A stretch of DNA of 28,342 nucleotides from DAIDKA01 sp036521075 (GTDB taxonomy: Bacteria; Pseudomonadota; Gammaproteobacteria; Steroidobacterales; Steroidobacteraceae): positions 1-28,342 of the forward strand of contig DATDIL010000126.1 in assembly GCA_036521075.1 (NCBI GenBank). The letters run 5' to 3'. Every line of letters starts with the position of its first letter. The first letter of the stretch is position 1. The notes under the pieces are model-generated. The model had not been told where the DNA came from and ran no database searches. It was given only the letters and a program-made list of their open reading frames with translations. Shown here piece after piece: positions 15,317-22,927 of this stretch. A program made the translations under genes and the position numbers.

Positions 15317-16552
15317 ATGAGTTCAAACAGACGCTCTTACATTCTGCACACAGCGACTTTGTTGTTGGCGGTTGGCTCACTGGCTGCGTTCGCCGCCGTT
15401 CCGAATCCGCCGCCACAGGTTTGCCTCGGTAGCAAGTGCGCCACGACACCTGTAGCCTCGTCCGGAACAATGAAGTGGCACCCTGGGCACTATGCTCAGA
15501 GCGACTTTTACTTCACTCCTAGCAACTTGAATGCGACCTATGCGGATATCGATCGCATGGCCGCCGTATTGGATGGGCAAGGAAACCCACGTTTCAAAGG
15601 CTACATGATTCAATTCCATTGGGCGGATATTGAGCCGACGACACAGGGAACGTACAGCTCCGCGCAAATCACCGCTATTAACTCGGTATTGAGCCGCTTG
15701 ACTACTCACTACCAATACAATGGTGTGACAGTTCCCTTTAGATTGATGATCCGCATCAGGGTCGAATCACAAGGCGGAACGGGAGGACTACCCTCCTATA
15801 TCGTCAGTGGCATAAGCGGCCAAGGATCGGACGCTGTCTCGGCCTCCGGTAGCGCTGGGCCCGGCGGCTACGCAGCAGCGCTCTGGCGTGCCCCGGTGAT
15901 GAATGCGTACATTAAAATGGCGAGTTATCTCGGAAGTCTTTATGACGCCAGTCCGTACGTCGAAATGTTTCAGGCACTAGAGGAGACCTCTATTGCCTAT
16001 GACGGGCCACCAGGAGATTATTCCGGCTCCGCCTTCTACACACAGGTACAAAACTTGGTCTCGGGCATTAGTCCCTCGTGGCCGACCACGATCAAATCAT
16101 TCGGGCCGAATTTCGGCCCCAATAATACGGACCAGAGTTGGCTAAATAACGCAGTAGCCTATGCAAGCACTAAGAGCTGGGCAGCCGGCGGCTCAGATCT
16201 GCTGGTTCCCAATAACGAAACGTGGGGAGAGTTAGCGTTCTATAACGGCACTGGAGGCAACGGAACCGACTACAGAGGAAAAATGCCATGCGTTATAGGT
16301 ATCGAGGACGATGTATATTTATGGACGAGTCAGACCTCCGCCGGAGATGAGAGCTATGCCTACAACACACTGCATCCGTCGCACATGGTATGGATGATAT
16401 TTCCCGAGGCCGCGTATAGCAGCATCGCCGGGAAGGCCTCACAGTGGTGGGAGACAGGGACCGTCCCTGCATTGCAGGCAGTCAACTTCCGTATCGCTGC
16501 TAGCGGCCTGGCGTGCCCTACCGACTACTCCGGTAACTGTAACGTCAACTGA
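15317..16552 (+). CDS. Secreted protein, possible glycoside hydrolase of TIM-barrel type
   Basis: A 411-residue protein with a clear Sec signal peptide: basic start MSSNRRS, hydrophobic core about 10-23, and a likely cut after AFA near residue 26. No other membrane segment is seen. The segment KGYMIQFHWADIEPTTQGTY resembles the second strand of clan GH-A barrels (GH5/GH42-like IRxxWxDIEPxxGxY). Possible acidic catalytic residues at the ends of strands are E222/E223 in QALEETS, E301 in NNETWGEL and E330 in GIEDDVYLW. The HMVWMIFPEA and later WW segments add aromatic residues typical of sugar clefts. The fold and the choice of acids are inference, and I cannot name a family. An exported glycanase in a polysaccharide locus could trim, release or turn over the polymer. 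It is isolated, with its own ribosome site, and sits in lower-G+C DNA. Confidence 0.8.
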   Translation: MSSNRRSYILHTATLLLAVGSLAAFAAVPNPPPQVCLGSKCATTPVASSGTMKWHPGHYAQSDFYFTPSNLNATYADIDRMAAVLDGQGNPRFKGYMIQFHWADIEPTTQGTYSSAQITAINSVLSRLTTHYQYNGVTVPFRLMIRIRVESQGGTGGLPSYIVSGISGQGSDAVSASGSAGPGGYAAALWRAPVMNAYIKMASYLGSLYDASPYVEMFQALEETSIAYDGPPGDYSGSAFYTQVQNLVSGISPSWPTTIKSFGPNFGPNNTDQSWLNNAVAYASTKSWAAGGSDLLVPNNETWGELAFYNGTGGNGTDYRGKMPCVIGIEDDVYLWTSQTSAGDESYAYNTLHPSHMVWMIFPEAAYSSIAGKASQWWETGTVPALQAVNFRIAASGLACPTDYSGNCNVN

Positions 16553-17073
16553 GGCACGACTGTAGGTCGAGCAATACTCCACGCCTTCGCACCGACGACG
16601 CGCAGCAAGCCCCGGTCACGGCGCTGCGCGTCGCCGGCTATGCTGCCGGAGGCGGCGGTACCAACGGGAACCATACGGCGAGATAGCGAGGCCTGGTCAG
16701 CGTCCGCCGAATCGGTCAGCACGGAAAGAACGTTGGCCCGATGATGTCTAGTCCTGATCGAGATCGCCGATGTGATCAACCGCCCCCGAGCGATCTTCAG
16801 TCACCGTGGAGCGAGCCAGAAGATTAGAGGGAGGCCCGTTATTTAAGGAAACATGCCCTCCCAGTAATGCACGCACAGACCAAAAAGGGCCGGTACTTGC
16901 ACCGTCGACGCCATCGATTGGCTATTCGGTAAGCCCAGTGGTAATCGCCCCTGCCTTCTTAGGTTATAGTCCCATCGCCATAAGAATGATCCGACAGCGG
17001 CCCAGCATAGGTAACATTGCCACCGCACACGTACGTCTCCGATTTCATGTTCACACTTCTTCATTACCACTAA
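16553..17073. other. 521-base gap with a strong hairpin and no convincing gene
   Basis: The only structure I can support is the hairpin at 16596-16633. An open minus frame at 16525-16779 and a plus frame at 16806-17270 (overlapping the next gene) show no protein-like features. A TATAGT at 16965-16970 could be a -10 box for the next gene, but no -35 box is visible at the right spacing. Confidence 0.5.
16596..16633 (+). terminator. Strong stem-loop after the secreted-protein gene, without U-tract
   Basis: An 11-base perfect stem (16596-16606 CGACGCGCAGC with 16623-16633 GCTGCGCGTCG) encloses a 16-base loop that can itself pair GCC/GGC. It begins 43 bases after the stop codon. No run of T follows, so it is not a textbook intrinsic terminator. 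It may terminate with Rho, protect the 3' end, or be a REP-like element. Confidence 0.4.
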
Positions 17074-18138
17074 ATGCCGACCGACAAAAACTTCCACATA
17101 GCATCCCTAGATGGAATTCGCGCAGTCGCAGCGATGCTAGTCTTTGCAGCTCACGCCGGAAACTCGTATGGCTGGAATCTCGCGCCCGGCGGATTCGGTG
17201 TAACCATATTTTTCTTTCTGAGTGGCTACCTTATAACGACGCTTTTGAGACTGGAGAAGGAACGCACTAAGACTATCAGCCTCCGTCGATTCTATCTTCG
17301 ACGCGCCTATCGAATACTGCCCCCGATGTACGTGCTACTGACGCTCAATCTAATATTGGCGCTCATCGGGGTGCTACCCAGCGACCTTACAGTGGGCGCA
17401 GTTGCCGCGCAGTTTGCGCATCTCTCCAACTATTACATGCTGCTTTTCGGTGAGAAACACATCGTCCCCGGCACTGGAGTGATGTGGTCCCTGGCCGTTG
17501 AAGAACACTTTTACCTCTTATATCCGATGTTGCTGCTATTTCTACTCGGCCGCCTAAGCTATAAGCACACGGCCGTCGTCCTACTTGGACTGTGTGCATT
17601 AGTATTGGTTTGGCGATGCTACCTCGTATTCGGCCTTAGCGTCCCTAGCGACTATACATACGAGGCCACCGACACTCGCTTTGACTCGTTGCTATACGGC
17701 TGCATCATGGGTATCGCACTAAACCCCGCCCTGGACGATCGCGCCTTGACATTCAGCAGTCGCACCTGGTTCGTACTATTGACAATTTCTGGCGCGGTGC
17801 TGGCGTTTTGTTTTTGGTACCGGAGCGACGCGTTCCGAGCAACCGTCCGCTACAGCCTGCAGGGCATTGCATTATTTCCATTATTCTTTTGCGCAATTCG
17901 CTACAGTCGCTGGCCGTTATTTGCATGGCTAAATTTCGCTTGGATACGCGGACTAGGCATCGTCTCCTATTCCTTCTATCTCGTACATCTTACAACCTTG
18001 AGCGAGGCCGCAACTATCGTTCATCAAACCGTCCTCGCTCCGTCACTGGGTTTTGCTATGGCAGTACTATATTCTGTCGCGATGTATTTTCTTGTGGAAA
18101 AGCACTTAGGCATATTACGACACCGCCTCCACCGTTAG
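17074..18138 (+). CDS. Acyltransferase-3 family membrane protein without SGNH domain
   Basis: A 354-residue polytopic protein of the usual length for stand-alone acyltransferase-3 enzymes. Marks are IASLDGIRAVAAMLVFAAH (about 9-27, with conserved His), GGFGVTIFFFLSGYLIT, the basic FYLRRAYRILPP, and GVMWSLAVEEHFYLLYP (about 136-152). The LGIVSYSFYLVHL segment near the end is also typical. Unlike the two other acyltransferases here it has no periplasmic hydrolase domain and stops after the last membrane segment. It should acylate a sugar hydroxyl on the glycan or a lipid-linked precursor. It is isolated, with about 520 bases before it and a convergent methyltransferase after it. Its codon use is richer in A+T-ending codons (TTA, CTA, ATA) than its neighbours, which suggests separate acquisition. 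The start ATG has no visible ribosome site. Confidence 0.87.
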   Translation: MPTDKNFHIASLDGIRAVAAMLVFAAHAGNSYGWNLAPGGFGVTIFFFLSGYLITTLLRLEKERTKTISLRRFYLRRAYRILPPMYVLLTLNLILALIGVLPSDLTVGAVAAQFAHLSNYYMLLFGEKHIVPGTGVMWSLAVEEHFYLLYPMLLLFLLGRLSYKHTAVVLLGLCALVLVWRCYLVFGLSVPSDYTYEATDTRFDSLLYGCIMGIALNPALDDRALTFSSRTWFVLLTISGAVLAFCFWYRSDAFRATVRYSLQGIALFPLFFCAIRYSRWPLFAWLNFAWIRGLGIVSYSFYLVHLTTLSEAATIVHQTVLAPSLGFAMAVLYSVAMYFLVEKHLGILRHRLHR

Positions 18139-18270
18139 CGGGGTGATTCAAGAGACGTCCCCGGCCCAACATTGCGCAGGCCGCCGCCGACGCCGCAACG
18201 CAGTTTCATTACTAACTCCCGCCCTTGTGCGTCGCATCGAGATCGCTACTGGATCCACTTCGACACCAGA

Positions 18271-19215
18271 CTAGCGATGTCGATAGACGGCATATGTCCC
18301 CCTCTTCAGACCAAATCGGAACAGCGGGCGCAGTACGTTCCTGACAGCCGACTGCGGAGGGCTCCATCCAGCGGTGAAGGCCATCGCCAGGAACGGATTC
18401 AACGGCGCTCGCTTGAGACCGCATGTCGACGCGAATGCATCGAGCGATCTCGAGTCGAAGCAATTTATATGCTCCAGAGGATGAATTGGCATCAGACTGT
18501 CTTCCTGCGGACGCGGGTCGGACCAACTCCACGTCTTTAGAACTGCCTTGATTGCGCCGCCGTCGGGCACACTGATCTTCAGATATCCGGTCGGAGCAAG
18601 TGATGCCGAAAGGCATCGCAAGAGCTCCGCCGGATGCGAGACATGTTCGAACACCTGCTCCGTGCACAGGAGATCGAATTTCATTTCTCCGATCTGTTCA
18701 ATATTAAGAACCGGGATCCCGATTGACAGCGCGTACGCAGCCTTGGGCGCCGACAGCTCAGCTCCGAATACTTCGGCGCCAAAACTCCGAGCGACCTGCA
18801 GCCAAGTGGACCATCCCATTCCAAAATCAAGCACGCGAATTCGCCGATCCAATCCGATGATCTTGGCCTGCTCCGCAAGCAGGTGCATGACCTCGCTCGC
18901 GATGTACGCGTAGTGCGCAATAGGTTGCGGCGGCTCTGTCGGCGCCAGCTCATCAGCCTGCAGGACCCAATCCGTATATATCTCTGTCAGGAGTTGCTGA
19001 TCGGGTATCTCGCGCTGGTATATCAAGGCGCACTCTGTACAGCATGCGACCGAGTAGGACGCTCCCCTCAAACGGTTACGAATCGTCTCCGGATCTACCT
19101 TCCGATAGTAGGCAACCAGGAATCCAAGCACAGCGGGATCGGTGTACGAAACTTTATGAAGCACCGAATGACGTGGTGACCCACAGGCCGGACATGTCTC
19201 GCGATTTTCAAACAT
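18271..19215 (-). CDS. Class I SAM-dependent methyltransferase with N-terminal zinc-ribbon
   Basis: A 314-residue protein. The N-terminus has CPACG (C8, C11) and CCTECALIYQ (C59, C62), four cysteines that look like a zinc site, as in sugar C-methyltransferase-like proteins. The methyltransferase core follows: motif I RVLDFGMGWSTWLQ (127-140), an acidic residue after the second strand in FGAELS, and DLLCTEQVFEHVSHPAELLR (181-200) as motif IV with the EHV typical of these enzymes. PDGGAIK and HPLEHINCFDSRSL follow in family style. It is the only minus-strand gene of the middle block and converges with the acyltransferase gene. An AGGA lies nine bases before the ATG. It probably methylates a sugar of this glycan or its nucleotide precursor, but the target and atom are unknown. 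Confidence 0.85.
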   Translation of the reverse strand: MFENRETCPACGSPRHSVLHKVSYTDPAVLGFLVAYYRKVDPETIRNRLRGASYSVACCTECALIYQREIPDQQLLTEIYTDWVLQADELAPTEPPQPIAHYAYIASEVMHLLAEQAKIIGLDRRIRVLDFGMGWSTWLQVARSFGAEVFGAELSAPKAAYALSIGIPVLNIEQIGEMKFDLLCTEQVFEHVSHPAELLRCLSASLAPTGYLKISVPDGGAIKAVLKTWSWSDPRPQEDSLMPIHPLEHINCFDSRSLDAFASTCGLKRAPLNPFLAMAFTAGWSPPQSAVRNVLRPLFRFGLKRGTYAVYRHR

Positions 19216-19369
19216 ATTCTGATCCTAACCCATTCGCATTTACAGACAGTAGCGCCCCGCATGGCTGTTCGATCTGTTACGGCAGTCAATATTCCTGCAG
19301 AACCTGCTATAGATTCCGGCAGCACGGGACCGTCTGATCGGCATGTGCAATGGCGATTCGATCTCGACT

Positions 19370-19399
19370 TTGCCACTTCATTGTCAGGTCTAGTATATT
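19370..19399 (+). promoter_or_regulatory. Candidate sigma70-type promoter for the GMC oxidoreductase/SDR pair
   Basis: TTGCCA (19370-19375) and TATATT (19394-19399), each five of six consensus bases, are 18 bases apart and about 100 bases before the ATG at 19497. This is the best promoter match I found. It lies inside an upstream extension of the reading frame (open from 19350), which supports the downstream start for the oxidoreductase. Confidence 0.42.
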
Positions 19400-19496
19400 G
19401 TGCCACGACCTCGTAACTGCTCGAAAATTTGCGCACGGCAGCCGAGGCGGAAATCCCGCTGAACGCACCAATCTGGAAGCCGGCCGCAAGTACCGC

Positions 19497-21155
19497 ATGT
19501 TTCTCGACGCAAACGATCTGCCGAATGATCAGCAACTATCCGCGCATATCTGCATCGTGGGAGGCGGAGCGGCTGGGTTGACCATCGCGCTGGAATTCGC
19601 GGGCACCGACATCGACGTATTGCTGCTGGAGTCCGGCGGATTCGCCGCGGAGAAGGACACGCAGGCGCTATATGCCGGGACAGTCGCCAATGAAGCACTG
19701 CACAGCCCGCCAGATCGCTATCGGCAGCGGCGATTTGGCGGTACGACCACCATATGGGGAGGCCGTTGTGTACCCTTTGACGATATCGATTTTGAGCCTC
19801 GTGAATATATTCCCCACAGCGGCTGGCCGCTTGCACGCGCATTGCTCATGCCTTACTACGCCCGGGCGAACCGATTATGTGAGGCGGGAGCATTTGCCTA
19901 TACGGTGAGGGAATCGTTCGACTCCGCCGTGCCACCGATGATCGAGGGCTTTGAGAGTTCCCACTTTACCACCGATACTCTGGAACGATTCAGCTGTCCC
20001 ACTGATTTTGGTGTACGGTATGTGCATAGGCTGCGCGCCGCCAGCAATGTCCGCGTGCTGCTGCACGCAAATGTGACGGCGCTGCAGCTCAATTCCGCCG
20101 GCACGCACACCGATGAGCTGCTCGTCAAAACCTTGCGCGGCAAGCGATTCAAAGTGCGGGCGCAGCAGTTTGTGCTCGCGGCCGGCGGCCTAGAGGTCGC
20201 GCGGTTGCTGCTGTCGAGCCGCGACGTACATCCCGGTGGCATCGGAAATAATCACGATGTCGTTGGCCGCTACTATATGTGCCACATCGCCGGTACGGTC
20301 GGAGAGCTGAATATCGATCGGCCGCTTGGCGCCGTTTGGCACGGCTACGACGTGTCGAACGAGGGCATTTACTGCCGCCGCCGCCTGGCTCTCAGACCGG
20401 ACGTTCAGCGCAGTCACGCCGTCGGCAATTTCATCGCTCGGCTGCATCATCCGCGGATCACAAATCCGGAACATCGAAATGCGATGCTATCGCTGTTGTA
20501 TCTGGCGAAGTTCGCAATACCCTACGAGTACGCCAAACGTCTCACAGGCGATGAGCGCGCCGGACCGGGGGTCTGGTGGCGACACCTGCGCAATGTGCTG
20601 CGTCGCCCGTTCGATGCCCTGGGATTTGCTGCACATTTGATGCGCCATCGGCTTTTGGCTGAACGGAAATTCCCTTCGATAATCGTCAAACCCAGGGCAA
20701 ATCTCTTCAGTATCGATTTCCATGCCGAGCAATGGCCCAACCAGGAAAGTCGCGTCAGTCTCTCCGATGAGAAGGATTCGCTCGGCATGCCGAAGCTGCT
20801 GATCGACTGGCGTTATAGTGCGGGTGACGTGGCGACAGTCAGCCGCGCCCTGGAATTGCTTGCGCGGGACGTCCGGAGCTCCGGAATCGGGCGACTCGAC
20901 TACGATCCCGCTTCGATCGAACTCGAGATGATTCGTTACGGCGCCTATGGCGGACACCACATCGGCACCGCCCGCATGGGAACCGATCCGCATTGCAGCG
21001 TCGTTGATGCCAACTGCATGGTGCATGGCATTGACAACCTTCACGTCGCCGGATCGGCGGTATTTCCAACGTCCAGCCAGGCAAATCCCACCCTTACGGT
21101 GGTTGCACTGGCCTTGCGGGCGGCGGCGCACTTGGCGACGGCATTGGGTCCATGA
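19497..21155 (+). CDS. GMC-type FAD-dependent oxidoreductase
   Basis: A 552-residue protein from ATG 19497. The dinucleotide-binding motif CIVGGGAAGLTIALEF (19-34) is followed by the ribose-binding acid in LLLESGGF (E45). RFGGTTTIWGGRC near residue 80-93 is the FAD-contacting loop. The C-terminus has GGHHIGTARMG (His pair about 486-487), GIDNLHVAGSAVFPT, and SQANPTLTVVALALR with the Asn of the GMC His-Asn active site (about 530). This layout is typical of GMC alcohol/sugar oxidoreductases. The substrate is unknown. ATGA overlap with the next SDR gene implies that the two work together. The frame is open from 19350, but the extra 49 residues lack family features and cover a promoter-like sequence. 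There is no signal peptide, so it should be cytoplasmic. Confidence 0.88.
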   Translation: MFLDANDLPNDQQLSAHICIVGGGAAGLTIALEFAGTDIDVLLLESGGFAAEKDTQALYAGTVANEALHSPPDRYRQRRFGGTTTIWGGRCVPFDDIDFEPREYIPHSGWPLARALLMPYYARANRLCEAGAFAYTVRESFDSAVPPMIEGFESSHFTTDTLERFSCPTDFGVRYVHRLRAASNVRVLLHANVTALQLNSAGTHTDELLVKTLRGKRFKVRAQQFVLAAGGLEVARLLLSSRDVHPGGIGNNHDVVGRYYMCHIAGTVGELNIDRPLGAVWHGYDVSNEGIYCRRRLALRPDVQRSHAVGNFIARLHHPRITNPEHRNAMLSLLYLAKFAIPYEYAKRLTGDERAGPGVWWRHLRNVLRRPFDALGFAAHLMRHRLLAERKFPSIIVKPRANLFSIDFHAEQWPNQESRVSLSDEKDSLGMPKLLIDWRYSAGDVATVSRALELLARDVRSSGIGRLDYDPASIELEMIRYGAYGGHHIGTARMGTDPHCSVVDANCMVHGIDNLHVAGSAVFPTSSQANPTLTVVALALRAAAHLATALGP

Positions 21156-22135
21156 AACATCGGGTCCTCGTACTTGGCGCCAACGGATTCATCGGCAGGC
21201 GCGTGGTTGAAGCCCTGACGGCCACTGATTGGGCGACGCCGATTGCCGCGGGTCGACGCCTCGTCGGCCCGACTGAATCGACCCCCATCGAAAGGCAGCT
21301 GGTCGACGCGACCGACAGTTCGCAGGTCGCGCGCGCCCTTCAAGGCGTCAACGCGGTAGTCAATTGCGTCGCGGGAGGCGTCAAAACGATCATTGCCTGC
21401 GCAAGGGCGCTTTTCGATGCAGCCGCGCAGCAAGCCAGCCAGCCAAGAATCATCCATCTGAGCAGCGCCGCGGTATATGGATCAGCGGTCGGCGACGTCG
21501 ACGAATCCGCTCCATTGCTGCCCGATCTTAGCCCATACGGAACTGCGAAAATACAAGCGGAACAATTGGCTGCGAGATGCCGCACTGTCGTGATTTTTCG
21601 GCCCGGCATAGTCTATGGACCCGGCAGTTCCCAGTGGAGCGACCGCCCTGGCCGATGGCTGCTGGAGCGCCGCGTTGGCGATCTCGGAGCAATGGGGGAC
21701 GGCTATTGCAATCTCGTCTACATAGATGACCTGGTCACTGCAATCCTTCAGGCGATACGAATTCCGGGAATGGAGGGTGAGCGATTCAACCTGGGTATGG
21801 TGTCGCCGCCCCGCTGGAATGACTACTTTGCAATGTACGCCATCGCATTGGGTGCGGTTCCCGTCAAGAGAATCTCAGCGCGGCGACTCGCGTTCGAGGC
21901 GAAAGCTCTCGCCGCCCCTCGGAAAATCTTTGAACTCATCGTGCAGCGTATCGGTCCAAAGAGCTTCCACGCGCGCGCCCCGATCACGCCGTCCCTGCTG
22001 CGGTTGTGGCGCCAGGAGCTAAGACTAAACGACGCGAAATCGCGTTCGCTCTTGAGTGTAGATTGGACTCCGCTGGATGTTGGCATGCAGCGGGCCGCCC
22101 GTTGGTTCCTCAATTCATCAGGGACTTCACGGTAA
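21152..22135 (+). CDS. NAD(P)-dependent epimerase/dehydratase-type SDR
   Basis: A 327-residue extended SDR protein. The Rossmann motif VLVLGANGFIGRRVVEAL (5-22) has the GxxGxxG pattern. The active site is complete: LSSAAVYG (S104/S105) and Y129-GTA-K133 in SPYGTAK. FRPGIVYGPGSSQWS and LVYIDDLVTAIL are further family segments. It should oxidise, reduce or epimerise a nucleotide or lipid-linked sugar in the cytoplasm. ATG overlaps the TGA of the GMC gene (ATGA), so translation is coupled and a joint reaction is plausible. Its last nine bases overlap the end of the convergent WecG-like gene. Confidence 0.9.
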   Translation: MKHRVLVLGANGFIGRRVVEALTATDWATPIAAGRRLVGPTESTPIERQLVDATDSSQVARALQGVNAVVNCVAGGVKTIIACARALFDAAAQQASQPRIIHLSSAAVYGSAVGDVDESAPLLPDLSPYGTAKIQAEQLAARCRTVVIFRPGIVYGPGSSQWSDRPGRWLLERRVGDLGAMGDGYCNLVYIDDLVTAILQAIRIPGMEGERFNLGMVSPPRWNDYFAMYAIALGAVPVKRISARRLAFEAKALAAPRKIFELIVQRIGPKSFHARAPITPSLLRLWRQELRLNDAKSRSLLSVDWTPLDVGMQRAARWFLNSSGTSR

Positions 22136-22927
22136 CAAGTCACGCCACGACTCGGCGGCGCGCGGCGCAGCAGACGGTGCATCGACGGTAACGACCGGCG
22201 CCTCGCGAAGTTGAAACTGCATGCGAGGTAACAACGCGAAAATGCGGGGGCCACGAATCAGATACCGCCGCGCCATTCGTCCGGGATTCTGCAACAGACG
22301 AAACAACCATTCGAACCCGAGCCGCCTCATCCAACGTGGTGCGCGGCGCTCCAGACCGGTCAGAAAATTGATCGAACCACCAATACATAGGGTCAATCCG
22401 CGCGCAATCCCTCGATCTTTGAGCCGCTGCGCCAGAATTTCCTGCTGCGGGCTACCCACCGCCAGGAAACAGAATCGAAAGGGACTATGGGATTCGACGT
22501 ACGTCAGGCACTGCTCGACAGCAGCCGGATCGCTGATGAACCCCATTATGGGACTATAGTGATGTAGTGAGCGCAAACCGAACTGCACGCGAAGTTGCCT
22601 CGCCTGCGTGCTGCTGCCGCCGATCAGCACCAAAGGATCGTCAGGCTCCGTTACCACTGCCAGCAGCGCCGCGGTCAGATCGCTACCCGGACACACCCGC
22701 GGCCGGCGCCCGGATCTAAGACCGATGAGGTGTGATAGAAATCTGCTGTCGAGCAGCGTAAACGCCGCCTCGTGATACAGATCGCGGAACATCTGCTCGT
22801 CGCAATACCTTATGAGGTGGTCGACATTGGGGGTCACCACGTAGCCGGCCCGGTCGCGCCCAAACTCGGCAGCCACGGACATGAAGCCAGCCAGATCATA
22901 GTCGTCGAGCCGCAATACGATAGTCAC
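22127..22927 (-). CDS. WecG/TagA/CpsF family glycosyltransferase (GT26)
   Basis: A 266-residue protein with the family signature: VVTPNVDHLIRY (30-41, the conserved T-N-D), RRPRVCPGSDLT (74-85), LIGGSSTQ (101-108), LAVGSPQQEI (155-164) and GGSINFLTGLERRAPRWMRR (183-202), then GFEWLFRLLQNPGRMARRYL (204-223). D60 stands where the family has its catalytic Asp. Such enzymes transfer a sugar, often an N-acetylmannosamine derivative, onto polyprenyl-diphosphate-linked GlcNAc or a similar acceptor at the inner membrane. That role early in repeat-unit assembly fits here. The start is GTG at 22927, directly after the TAA of the polymerase gene. A tail of about 30 residues beyond the core has no known role. 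The 3' end overlaps the SDR gene by nine bases on the other strand. Confidence 0.92.
   Translation of the reverse strand: MTIVLRLDDYDLAGFMSVAAEFGRDRAGYVVTPNVDHLIRYCDEQMFRDLYHEAAFTLLDSRFLSHLIGLRSGRRPRVCPGSDLTAALLAVVTEPDDPLVLIGGSSTQARQLRVQFGLRSLHHYSPIMGFISDPAAVEQCLTYVESHSPFRFCFLAVGSPQQEILAQRLKDRGIARGLTLCIGGSINFLTGLERRAPRWMRRLGFEWLFRLLQNPGRMARRYLIRGPRIFALLPRMQFQLREAPVVTVDAPSAAPRAAESWRDLLP

Noticed and set aside
14722..16568. Ten-base repeat ACTGTAGGTC at 14722-14731 and 16559-16568, each soon after a stop codon
   Set aside because: Hundreds of repeated ten-base words are expected by chance in a window of this size, and the flanks do not match.
19350..19496. 49-codon N-terminal extension of the GMC oxidoreductase
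   Set aside because: No family features, and it covers the best promoter match in the window; the FAD motif sits normally from the ATG at 19497.
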